In this document: piece after piece, positions 12,881-23,983 of the stretch
Layout of the letters: each line of letters begins with the position of its first letter
How positions within the stretch are numbered: the first letter of the stretch is position 1
Assembly: GCA_015680905.1 (NCBI GenBank)
Contig: CM027382.1
Span: forward strand, 4,960,001 to 5,024,000
Origin: Coptis chinensis
Lineage: Eukaryota; Streptophyta; Magnoliopsida; Ranunculales; Ranunculaceae
DNA length: 64,000 nt
Direction: 5' to 3'
The notes under the pieces: generated by a model
Databases searched by the model: none
The model's input: only the letters and a program-made list of their open reading frames with translations
What the model was told of the DNA's origin: nothing
Translations under genes and position numbers: made by a program

Positions 12881-13461
12881 ATTTTCAAATTATTCATGTA
12901 CATAATTCACTTCTATAGCTATGTGTATTTTTATGACAAATAATCACTAACTCTAGCTATTATTATGAAAGAAGTACACCGAGTGATATGTTATGGAAAT
13001 ACTCCAAATGTACAAATCTTATGTGATTCTCTCATATTTTTAAGAGCATCAGATTTAAAAGGGAATTAACTGAATTATTAGTTTACCACGGACATAGCTT
13101 ATATGGAATTTTAGTTTTGGAATCTAACTATGATGAATTTTAGTGATTTATCTTTTTTACTAAAAGTGTTTAAGCCGAGTAAAATATCCAAATGAGCCTG
13201 GGCGTATGCCCAGATCCAAAATCTAGTACTGATACTAAAAGTGTATATCTGGTCAAAGTTACAAGTTGTGGTTAATTATACAATCTACTTATTACAATTT
13301 ACTTAGGGCGCCAATTGTTAAAATACCCACGTCTAGATTTGAAGACTTCTACACGAGGTTACAATGCATGCAAAGTGATCGAGTATGCTGTCTGCAGTTG
13401 AACACACATAAAAGACTTCACATCCACGCACAACCAAACAACTTGGTATATACTAGTAAAA

Positions 13462-13885
13462 TCTACTTTACTATCTATATTTTAATATTAAAGCTCTCAC
13501 AAGGGGTATTTTTCGAGCTCTATTAAAATTCTACGTCATCTCTTATTAAAACAGGAATTTCTCTCATATTATAACGAGAATTTTTCTCCTATTAAAACAA
13601 ACTATAACACTTTAATTAAAGCGAGAATTCTTCTCCTATTAAAATGAGAATTCATTTCCTATTGAAAATTAAGGAAAATCTTGCGTATCTAATTAAACGG
13701 GAATCATTCTTCTATTAAAACAGAATCACTCTCCCAATTGAAAAAACGGGTTTTTAAAACTTCATTTAAAACAATTTGTTAGAAAACTAAAACGAATTAG
13801 CGACCAAAACGGTAGTTCCAATTTTCTAAAAAAAATCTAAATGTTTTCAAAAGAACCGGTGCGTATGCACAGGCCTACACGCTAG
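13462..13885 (+). mobile_element. Small Helitron, 424 bp
   Basis: It begins TCTACTTTACTATCTATA after a host A and ends CTAG (13882-13885) before a host T. The hairpin GTGC-GTAT-GCAC (13859-13870) lies 11 bases from the end. The body has degenerate short repeats built on ATTAAAA…GAGAATT…TCTCC. No coding capacity. The loop GTAT and hairpin spacing match the larger Helitron upstream, so they may share a transposase source. Confidence 0.8.
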
Positions 13886-14839
13886 TAGTATATATTAATA
13901 ACCAATCTTGGAATTTAAGTTAAAATAACAATTCTTCCAACAAAATATTTAGCAGTGAAAGATTATGTTCCTGGAAACAGTATTACTAATTTACTACGTC
14001 AAAGTACAAACACTAAGAGATTAGTTTTAATTAAAATTGACAAAAGAAAGAAGTAAAAAAATAAAGAACATGAGTATACATATTGCGAAAAGTTACACAT
14101 TGTGAGCTAAAACCAATAATACGGATACAACGACCAAAGCACATGAACTAGGAACCATGTTCCTCTGCCTTTAGCAGTTTCACCAAAACAATGTGGATGG
14201 CTATAACTAGCTCTATAAGGTATAACTAGCTCTATAAGAATGGCTATCCATATATTCTTAAGTAATTGACAAGACGGTTAATAACTTTAGAATATAGTAA
14301 ATTTAGTAAGACGAATCGATTTAATTAGAACCTCTGAATTAAGAAATTTCAGCCTTATAGTCCCCAAGATATAGAATGTGGTTCAGTATAATTCCTAAAC
14401 GTTTAGGTGCTATCCTGATTTGGTATCTTTTTGATAAAAATAAAAAGATTTGGTGTCTAATAAATTTAGTAGTATGAGTTTCTACTCTACTACAATCACT
14501 TAAGTGTTTTAGAACTTACAATGTAAAGTTGTGCTGCTTTGTCCTGTTAATAATCGAAATAGTTGTCCTGTTTTGTTCTGTTAATATCAAGAGAATGCCC
14601 GGTGATAGAACATGATAATCACTTTTAAGTAAGGCTCGAGGATGAGTGTGTCATGAGAAAATTGTACGAGGATCGCTCCACAAGTATGGAAGATACCATA
14701 CTTGTCCAATTAATACATTTGTTTGAGACTATAATGTGTTTGCCAGAGAGTTGTGCTGAGTGCAAATACCTATGTAAACATTCATATATTTGTAGTTTAT
14801 CTTTGTATTATTTCTTCTTTTCTCATTGGCAAAGGAGAA
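13886..14839. other. Gene-free spacer
   Basis: AT-rich. An 18-bp direct duplication (TATAACTAGCTCTATAAG at about 14201 and 14220) and two related CTGTTTTGTTCTGTTAAT-like phrases (14540-14590) are the only structure noted. Confidence 0.4.
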
Positions 14840-15358
14840 TGTAAGGGAGCAATATCCTCATTAAAGAATATTAAGCACGCGCTAAGTATAAATAGAGATC
14901 GCTGCGACTCGCAAGCAGGTCGCTTTATGTAGGTGGTACACTCCAGCTTGCTCCAAAACGTTCCAAGAAGACTGAACGACCTAGAACAGAACGCTTCGAA
15001 TAAAGACTTTTTCCTTAATCCAAGGATAATCATTACCAAAGTCATATCTGTACTTCCAATTATCGGGAATTATGAACTACTGCACCCACTCCCAATGATC
15101 ACCGCCTTCCTACCAGAACCAACCTAACACTCATTCGTAATCTCCACCCTACATATGTACAAGGGAGTACCACGTGTCTCGAAGATCAACACTCTCTTGT
15201 GCCTATAAATACCACCTACATGAACTACGTGAGACTGATTCTTCTCTCCCCGAATCAAGAGAAGTGAAGCATTTCGCTACTTAGCGAACCTGGTCTTTCC
15301 CAAATCCAATCCCCTTATTCTTCCTCCTGTATATGTAAGGGAAAAACGCTCCTTTACA
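14840..15358 (+). repeat. 5' LTR of Tat element, 519 bp
   Basis: Begins TGTAAGGGAGCAATATCC and ends GCTCCTTTACA. It matches 29821-30183 over its first ~360 bases. The five bases before it are GAGAA; the partner duplication is lost with the truncated 3' LTR. A TATA-like CTATAAATACC lies near 15179-15190, a plausible core promoter, with transcript start shortly after. Confidence 0.9.
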
Positions 15359-15376
15359 TTGGCGCTGTCTGTGGTC
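15359..15376 (+). promoter_or_regulatory. Primer-binding site
   Basis: TTGGCGCTGTCTGTGG follows the LTR directly. It is the TGGCGCCGT…-type site of plant gypsy elements with one base changed, and is shared with the second gypsy element at 51159-51175. Confidence 0.75.
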
Positions 15377-15446
15377 TCGATTACTTGAGAAACCACCTTC
15401 ACACAAATCAAAAACCAAAAAACCAAAAGTCTCAAACCCACGAAGC

Positions 15447-16589
15447 ATGGCAAGCCTCGAAGCTCAAGTTCAAAGCCTCGCGAACCAGCTAGGTTTAACC
15501 AATGAGAGCATTTCTTTGCTCCGGCAGGAAAATGCTGCTCTTCGTGCACAAGTAGACGCACAACAACTACCAGCTCGGAACGTTGCTGAGAACGGCATCA
15601 ATGAAGTTAATTAGCAAATTAACGAACTATCGCAAAGAATCAGTCAAAGCGCAGTGAGAAAAGACACAACCCAGATCGTCCAGAAAATGCTCAAGATGTA
15701 CCGTGCATCGCCATTCACCACGGAGGAACTAAATAAACCCTCTCCTCAGGATTTCGTTCAGCCACGTTTTCCGATGTACGACGGCAGCACATGCTCTGGG
15801 CAACATGTGGCTTGTTATATCTAAAGCTTGGCATTATATAGTGCACCAGAGTTCGATCATCTCCACTGTCGCTTGTTCCCTGCCAGTCTCAAAGATGGAG
15901 CACTCGATTGGTTCTTCTCACTCGAGCCAGACTCGATAAAGACCTTCGAGCAACTTACCGATTCATTTGCTAGCGGTATGTGCATAACGCATTAAAAAAG
16001 TCGATCTAGACTTCATTTGTTCCAGCTCTCACTTGGCGAAGACGAAACAATTCGTGAATTTTTAGGTTGGTTCAAAGCCAAACTACTGTGCATAGAAGTA
16101 GGATTGAAAGAGTCTTTCGCCACCTTGGCATTTTACAACGCTTTGCCGTAATGTAACACGCACTTTCGCCGGATCGCTGATGAAAGAGCGTCGAGATTTT
16201 ATCCGAAATATGCATTTCGAGTTGACAAGTATATAAAGTTGCAAGAAGGCCTGAAGCGTCAAGGCCTACCAGAAGAAGAAGAGGTCGCAGCAATATCAGA
16301 TGACTCCCCAGTCTCCAAAAAGCGCCCCCGACAGCAAGAGAGGAAGCCGGGTAACAGAATGAATAACAACTGCGAGCTCACCGTCCTGACACGCTCGCCC
16401 AGTTACATCCTAGAAAAGATCAAGCGAGCTTCATATTTCCGACCTGATGTGCGACAACTAGTGGACCGACCTGACAAACCGTACTGCGCATTTCACCGAG
16501 CCAAATGTCACAAGACTAATGCATGCTGGGGGCTAAAGCACTACCTCAAAGATCTCATCGAAGCAGGGCATATCAAAACAGTATACTAA
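15447..16589 (+). pseudogene. Tat element gag
   Basis: The frame opens with MASLEAQVQSLANQLG, a coiled coil of about 50 residues (heptads through ENAALRAQV). The capsid-like retrotransposon gag domain follows: FPMYDG near 15772, then ALDWFFSL and FEQLTDSF, then LSLGEDETIREFLGWF. Toward the end comes a Cys/His-containing stretch, CAFHRAKCHKTNACW. One frame is kept for 1,143 bases, broken only by four stops: TAG at 15612 and TAA at 15822, 15993 and 16149. Each is one C-to-T step from a Gln codon. Gag would form the particle that packages element RNA. Confidence 0.82.
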
Positions 16590-19500
16590 CATAGCCGATG
16601 GTGACTTATGCCATAAGCTCATGGCTCGCCGAGTGCACAGTATATCCCCACCTCGCCAGGACCATCACAAGGTTCAAGCTCGCTCCCGCAGCAGAGGACG
16701 TCCCCAAGACCGTGACCGTTCTCACCATGAACGCCGACAACACTCATCAGATTGTGACAACACCAGAACTATTCATATGATCACTTTCCCAGATGATTCT
16801 GTGACATCTTCCAGAGAGAAACGCAGGCGTGTCGGCACCCTTCAAGAAGTTTATCATTTTTCTTCACAAGCGTCACACATTCCGCGAAGTTCAGGTCGCA
16901 AGATAGGGGATATTACGTTTACCGAGGCCGACCTCAACAAGGTTTGCCTCCCACACAACGATGCACTTGTTGTCCATGTCAAGATCAGCGACTGGACAGT
17001 CAACGCGTCCTGACAGACCCTGGCAGCTTGTGCGACATCCTGTTCTATCATACAATTCAAGAAATGAACTTACCTAAGTCAGTCTTTATAGATCCGATCG
17101 CTCCTTTTTATGGGTTTAATGGCTCCAGGGCCGACCCAATCGGCGATATCATACTCCCAGTTTCAGTGGGATCTAGAGAGGACAAAGTTAGCTTCAATAC
17201 ACGCTTCAGCGTTCTAGACATCAAGTCGTCCTATAATGCTATCCTAGGGCGGCGCTGGATTCACCAAATGCAAGCTATACCATCTACACTGCATCAAGTT
17301 CTCCGCTTCCCAGGACCAAGAGGCATGATGGAGCTTCGAAGCAATCAACTTGAAGCTTATCATTGTAATCAAATCCTTTCTGCAAACAAGACCGCTGACC
17401 TGCATACTCACACAAGGAACGAGCCCACCAGTTATATAATGGCTAAAGACCTGGTTGCTGAGGTCAGAGCCAAAGCATCAAAGCAGCACGCTGGGGGCTC
17501 CAGCAGAAAGGTTCAGTAGTCTGTTTCAACTCCAAAAGTTAATCTAGTCATTGTCGCTCCACCAGGTCGGATCCCAGAAGTTACATCAGTTGTTGTCAAT
17601 CCAGCAGTCAAGACCCCAGAAGTCACATCCGCTATTGTTGTTCCACCAGTTAGCACCTCAGAAGTCGCGCCGTCATGTTTCGCGCAACAAATATCAATTC
17701 CGAAGGTCACTCCAGAATCTGTTGTCATAACCACAGAGGCCATTCCAGCCCCTGTTGTCGTCGCCACATATATCACTCCAGCTCGTGCGACCAATTCCAC
17801 TCTCCCTCAGATCGATAAAGTATCCCCATCTGAGGAAGCATCAATACCAAAGACAACATCTCAATAGGCAGACAGAGAGCGAGTGAACCTAGGAACCGAA
17901 GATGATCCCAAGTTCATATATGTAGGGCTTGACCCCACACTCAAGGCCCAGCTTGTAAACTTTTTGGCCATGAATAAAGATGTTTTCGCTTGGTTGTATG
18001 TCAATGTGCCTGGAATAGATCCTAATGTTACGTGTCATAGACTAAATGTGAACCCTAATGCCAGACCAGTTCGCCAACGACCTCGACGACTCTCCCTGCG
18101 ATTCCAGAAAGCCATCAATGATGAAGTTGAAAAACTTAAGCAAGTGGGGTTCATTAGAAAAGTAGACTATCCAGACTGGATCGCTAACATCGTCGCAGTT
18201 CCAAAAAAGAATGACACAGTTCGTCTTTGCGTCGACTTCACAAACGTTTATCAGGAAACGCCAAAGGATAGCTTCCCCCTACCTCGCATAGACCGACTTG
18301 TCAATCAGACGTGTGGCCATAAGCTCCTCTCTTTCATGGACGCGTACAGTGGATACAACCAAATCCCACTCGCTGAAGAAGATCAAGAAAAAACATCATT
18401 CATCACAAAACAAGGAATCTAATGTTACAACGTCCTCCCTTTCGGACTTAAGAACGCTGGCGCAACGTACCAGCGTCTCATCACTGACATGTTCCAGGAC
18501 ATGTTAGGTGACACTATGGAAGTCTACATTGACGACATGGTCGTCAAAAGCAAGAAAGCGGAAGACCACCTCACTCATCTCGAGAAAGCGTTCTCCAAGT
18601 TGCGCCGAACTCGAATAAAGCTTAATCCTGAGAAGTGTCTCTTTGGAGCGTCCTCCGGGAAGTTCCTTGGATACCAAGTATGACAAAGAGGGATCGAAGC
18701 AAATCCAGACCAAATCCGAGCGTTCTTGGACACGCCTGATCCCCATACAAAGAATCAAATTCAGAAGTTGTCTGGAATGGTCGTGGCACTTAACCGATTT
18801 ATATCAAGGGCATCAGACAAGTGCCGAACTTTCTTGCAACTTCTCAAAAAGGGTAAGCAGTTTTCGTAGAACAATCAATGCTACCAAGCGTTCTCCACCC
18901 TCAAAGAGTACCTGACTACACCCCCCGTCCTGGCCAAGCCTAAGGATGGCGAAACGTTGGGGCTATACTTGGCGGTATCAGACTTTGCTATTAGCTTGGT
19001 TCTTTTCAAAGAAGAAAACAACTCCGAGAAACCGATCTACTTTACAAGTAAAATGCTCACTCCAGCTGAGAAGAATTATTCGTACATTGAAAGAGCAGTA
19101 CTCGCATTGTTATACTCGGCAAGAAAATTCAGGGCCTACTTTCAAGCACATCCAATCAAGATTCTCACCGACCTACCTTTGACGAAAATTCTTCACAAAG
19201 TATGAGCCGAAGAGCTCAGAGAACACCACATGGAGTTCGTCCCTCGCACTTCACAGAAAGGGCAGGTCGTGGCTGATTTCCTAGCAGATTTCCCTATCGA
19301 TGACCCAAATTGGGAACCAGAAGCAGAGGTCGTACCCACAAAGGAATCCACCAAATCAATATGGTCTCTTTTTATCGACGGTTCTAATAACCCTGGAGGA
19401 AGTGGGGTAGGAGTCGTCTTAGCATCCCCAGATGGAGCCATGGTCGAGAAATCAGTTCGCATTGACTTCGTGACCTCTAACAATGAAGCCGAGTACGAAA

Positions 19501-21086
19501 CGTTAATTATGGGACTTCGCATGGCAATGCAGCTCGGTGTAAAGGAGATTCAGGTCTTTAGTGACTCGTAACTGGTTGTTCGCCAGATTGCAAAAGAGTA
19601 ACTACCCATGAAAGTAACCTCACTAAATACCTTCAAGTCATTAATCAGTTACATCCTTCTTTCAAAAAAGTCACGATACACCACTTCCTGCGTGACGGTT
19701 CTCGTCACGCAAACAATTTAGCTTATTTGGCCACTCAAACACCGAGCTGTACCCCTAGACAATTACTCATTGAAGTAGTTGACCGACCTGCTTATCAAGT
19801 AGACCATGTATTACAAATCAGCGACCTATGCCCGCTCTCTGCCAATCAGATGAGCTAAACATGGATGCAGCCCATCATTGAATACATCCAACATGGCATG
19901 CTCCCAGACGAGCGCACCAAGGCCAGGCAAATCCCATATCAAGCGCGCCGTTACTGCGTGCTCAATAACAAGTTATTCAGAAAGTCTGCTGGCGGCCCTC
20001 ACTTGAGGTGCGTAAGCCCTAAACAAGGCCAACTAATTTTCGTTGAGATTCATGAAGGAGAGTGTGGAAACCATGCGGGAGGTCGCTCTTTGGATCACAA
20101 AGCGATCTCCCAGGGATACTTTTGGCCTCGCATGCAGATCGATGCCAAAGCATATGTACTCAAGTGCGTCAAATGCCAGACCTTTGGCCACAACATCATA
20201 CAACCAGCTCGTCAGTTGATTAGCATCGCGAGCCCTTGGCCATTTCATATGTGGGGCATGGACATCATGGGACCATTCATCCCACAGAAAAGTACTGGAT
20301 TCCACTTCGTCTTAGTTGCAACTGACTATTTCACTAAATGGGTCGAAGTTATTCCACTCATAAATGTCAAAGAGTCACATGTCAGAAACTTCATTTGGAC
20401 TCATATCATCACTATATTTGGTTTGCCACACACACTGGTGATGGACAACGGCTCATAGTTCAAGGGCAAAATAGTCAAAGAATTTCTGGCCAAGTGGAAG
20501 ATAGTTCATGCAATTTTCACTCCCTCGTACGCACAAAGTAATGGTCAAGCTAAGGTCAGCAACAAAGCAATCTTAGAAAATTTGAAGAAAATTATTGAGA
20601 AGACCAAAAGCCAATGGCCAAATCAGCTAGAAAATATTTTGTGGGCTCACCGCACCACAGCTCGCGCAAGTACAGGCGAATCACCATTCTCCTTGTGTTA
20701 TGACACAGAAGCCGTTATTCCCACCGAAGTTGCTGACAGTCACTACTACTCGGTCAGAACTTGTTGAGTCTGGAGACAACGATTTCGTCTTAGCACGAGA
20801 GGTCGATCTGCTGGAAGAACGGTGCGACCTAGCCGCCATCAGAGTAGCATCCTATCAGCAAATTCTGAAGAAGTCCTACAACAAGCAAATGCATCTTCGA
20901 TCTTTTCAACTCGGCGATCTAGTTTTGAAAAAGACTCAAGATGACTCCAAATTAGCACCAACTTGGGAAGGCCCATACATAGTGGAACGCGTTGTAGGCA
21001 ATGGAGCATACTGGATCAAAACTCAAGAAGGGAAATTATTACCACGACCTTGGAACACTTATTTGTTGAAGAAGTTTTATCAATAA
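16590..21086 (+). pseudogene. Tat element pol: protease, RT, RNase H, integrase
   Basis: A basic Arg/Ser-rich linker (16621-16850) shifts frame near 16587. The protease motif is VLTDPGSLCDILFYH (about 17010). RT spans 17883-18683 in one frame. It shows RPRRLSLRFQKAINDEVEKL, then LCVDFTN, FMDAYSGYNQI, PFGLKNAGATYQRLI and the catalytic YIDDMVVKS (about 18525). RNase H follows (FYFTSKML-type phrases near 19040, FIDGSNNPGGSG near 19375). The integrase has HEGECGNHAGG…CVKCQ and VATDYFTKWVEV, then DNGS followed by a TAG stop. The C-terminus reads WEGPYIVERV near 20965 and ends LPRPWNTYLLKKFYQ. At least two shifts and several stops interrupt it. Confidence 0.86.
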
Positions 21087-21194
21087 AATTACATTGTCAT
21101 ACATCCCATGTTTTCTCTTATTGTAAACTCAAAGTTAATCTATTTTTGTTTATTATTACAATTCACTCCATTTACTCGCAATGGCAAATCTCAC

Positions 21195-21735
21195 AATACG
21201 CTTTCATAAGCCCACACGCTCTCCGTGAGCAGAACGCTCTCAGGAGCTTACAGGCTCCATAACCTCTCCGAATCTCGCTAGTCGAGGACCTATACTTCTA
21301 GGATCGACTCAGCGAGAACGCTCCCAGTGAGCAATACGCTTTCATAAGCCCACACGCTCTCCATGAGCAGAACGCTCTCAGGAGCTTACAGGCTACACAA
21401 CCTCTCCGAGTCTCGCTAGTTGAGGACCTATACTTCTAGGATCGACTCAGAGAGAACGCTCCCAGTGAGCAATACACTTTCATAAGCCCACACGCTCTCC
21501 GCGGAGCGAACGCCTCGGGGAGCTTACAGCTCCATGACCTCTCCGAGTTTCGCTAGTCGAGAACCTATACTTCTAGGATCGACTTAGCGAGAACGCTCCT
21601 AGTGAGCAACACACTTTCTTAAGCCAACACGCTGTCTCTCGGGCAGAACGCTATCTCCAGCTTACAGGCCCCAACGCCTTACCAGCTCACCTAGTGAGAA
21701 ATCCTTAATATCAAGCTCAGCTCGACGAGAGTACT
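21195..21735 (+). repeat. Tandem array, about 137-bp unit, nearly 4 copies, in Tat 3' region
   Basis: Unit starts lie at about 21195, 21333, 21471 and 21607, with the phrase ATACGCTTTCATAAGCCCAC. Each unit has CACGCTCTCC…GAGCAGAACG and GTCGAGGACCTATACTTC. The last copy is the most divergent. It lies directly after the integrase end, where Tat elements commonly carry tandem repeats. The same GTAAGCTCCCCGAG phrase marks the broken end of the second gypsy element at 45354. Confidence 0.9.
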
Positions 21736-22168
21736 CCCAATGAGCCTCACAGCAGAGCGCAACAACCATGAAAGAAAGCGATAATTACAAGCATAACGCT
21801 TCTTTAAGATAAACCACAGGTTCCTTGGACATTCCATCCCATACGCATTATAAACAAGGTGCTAGCTATAAACATTCAAGCAGAAACATACATTCCATAC
21901 ACAGTCAAGGGGAATGCTCAGCCAACGCCAAGACATTAATTTACCGATCTACTAGGTCTACCCAGGAAATCCAGATCGATACTTCTAACATGTTCACAAA
22001 ACATTGAACTGCCACTCTCGTGGAAACCAGTTCTCAGTATCAAAATGGCGAACTGCTCATGCAAGCATGAAGACACAGCTCTATTGTTAACTCTCATATA
22101 AGAGAGGTGAACTTACAAAATATTTCTAAAATGCCCATAACTGACAAAGACAAGAAGATGCATCACAA

Positions 22169-22483
22169 TCAAGAATCAGCCACAACATGCTTATCTTTCG
22201 GGGCAGCGCTAGTCGAAGGGGTGTGCTTGGCAGATCTCAACACCACACGCATACCTGAACCCTGTCCCTCGTCGTCATTCGCCTTCTTCAGCCGGTGATA
22301 TTTCTCGTCCAGCTCAGCGTATTGGACACAAGCCATGGTATACGCCTTTTGCGCCTTGCGCATCACCCTCTGGCATTGTTTGGCATACTCAGTCACTTTA
22401 GCCAGCTCCCCTTGCAAATTGGTCATAGCAGTAGCCAACACAGCGTTCTCGTCAGCAGCATCCTGACACTTTTTGGTCATCAC
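22169..22483 (-). pseudogene. Antisense coiled-coil ORF of Tat element (C-terminal part)
   Basis: About 104 residues, MMTKKCQDAADENAVL…VVADS. Heptad-like spacing and many charged residues predict a coiled coil across residues 1-70, followed by a Gly/Ser/Lys-rich tail. It lies antisense to the element, as do the larger ORFs at 23984-29280. It may be the C-terminal exon or remnant of the same antisense protein. No catalytic motif is seen. Confidence 0.5.
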
Positions 22484-22549
22484 CTCTAGTTTCTTCTTGT
22501 CGGCCCCCGCACGCTTCGCGATACATCCTAACTTTCGGCGTGCGGGTTA

Positions 22550-23983
22550 GTGTCGATGATATTTGGCTGCCGCCGCTTTTTCAACTTGTCATACCCGCGC
22601 AAAACTGCAAAGTACAATGTTAACGTCAAAACTGCCCAAGTAACAGAAACAAAAACATCACGCATAAGTTACTCACCAAACAAGCAGCCATGTCCATGGT
22701 CCCCAACAGCGTGTCCATATCTTCATCTTCTACCTCAGCCTTGTCACCGTCCAACACGATCCCCTTCGCCAGATCGGGTCGCTATGGGGTGAAAGTGGAA
22801 AGCCGCAATCGAGCACCACCGACGCTTCTTCCCCGTCTTCCCCATGTAGTAGAACTCGCTCCCCACGTCACCATGACACGGAGACGAACTCTCACCAGTG
22901 ACGTGGTGACCTTGCCCCAGGTCGCTATGCTCCTCAGCATGTCGATCAGTATCATCGACTCATCTAGGCGACCTGAATACAACGCCACCAGTCGAACGAC
23001 CTGACCTTCTAGGTCGCTTGTTCCCTTTGGCCTCTACAGCAACAACTTTCCTCTTACCCCGATCACCATGCACGGGGATGGAATTCCATTTCCTCCATTA
23101 TCAGAGGAGAGGTCTCCCTCAAACTTCCTTCTCCTCTTACATATCTGCGGCACATGGCCATAGTGTAACCTACGAGCGAGAATGACAATACGCAAGTTAC
23201 CAACCAAAACAACAGTTTTTGTTCAAATGGGATACCTAAATAAGGAAGACAGACATACCTGAAGAAGCAACGAAGAAGATGATGCAACACAGGTTGGGGA
23301 CGAAGAAATGCAGTAATAGGAAGAGCAAATGCCTTTGCTCTCCTACGAATGATGTTACTTATGGTGTAATAACGTATCTTCCCTAGGCACATCATAATTA
23401 CATCGAGATGCCAAACGTCAGGCCACCTGGCAGCCATCATTGCACACATCTAACCGCTCACTTGCCTACACGTGGCATGCACGTGCAGAACTGTTTCACT
23501 TCTACAAAACAGAGATATCGACCTACATCCTACTATCTCTGCAGTACCTAACGAATCACCAACTCGCGTTACATGCGACCTGCAGCGCTAAAGGACCTAG
23601 GAAGGACAGGGCGCTCATTTAACGATCACAGGTTACTTAAAGTCAACTATGGTCACTAGGAAGCGTCTACACAGCCATACAGATATAGCGATATCTCCAT
23701 TCATATATTTAACCAATACAAGAATCTTACAAAGCAAAGAAATAAGGGATAAGCATAGCATATAAGCAAAAAGCGATTTGCCAAGGCAGGCCCAAACACA
23801 GTTCACATGGCAGCCGAGCTATTGAGTCTACTCAGGAAATCCAGCTCGGTTAACCAACATTTATCATCGCATGGTTATCCAGTATTCACAAACAGAAATA
23901 AGAAAAGCGAACTGCCCAGGTTACCCCGGGAAACCAGTTCTATTGTATCACAACTAACAACCATTCAAATTACCAACCTTACA
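22550..23983. other. Tat element region without an assignable gene
   Basis: Open stretches exist on both strands (for example 23063-23449 on -), but none has a recognisable domain. The - strand reading RYVRGEGSLRETSP…MEEMEF may be further antisense ORF material. Treated as decayed element sequence. Confidence 0.4.

Larger units (their letters stand above)
10301..13226 (+). mobile_element. Non-autonomous Helitron, about 2.9 kb, with captured gene fragment
   Basis: The 5' end reads TCTATCTACTATCTATATAC after a host A. The 3' end is CTAG (13223-13226) followed by host T. About ten bases before it is a perfect hairpin, CTGGGC-GTAT-GCCCAG (13198-13213). TC…hairpin…CTRR inserted between A and T is the Helitron signature. 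No Rep/helicase is visible. A second 5'-end-like copy (TATTAAAGTAGAGACCTC near 10411) repeats the 10319-10360 segment, so the true 5' end could be there. Contents are a SINE-like insert, a tandem repeat block and a PPR fragment. Confidence 0.75.

Noticed and set aside
17513..17800. Thr/Gly-rich - strand ORF as a gene
   Set aside because: It mirrors a + strand Pro/Val-Thr-rich linker repeat between protease and RT of the Tat pol.
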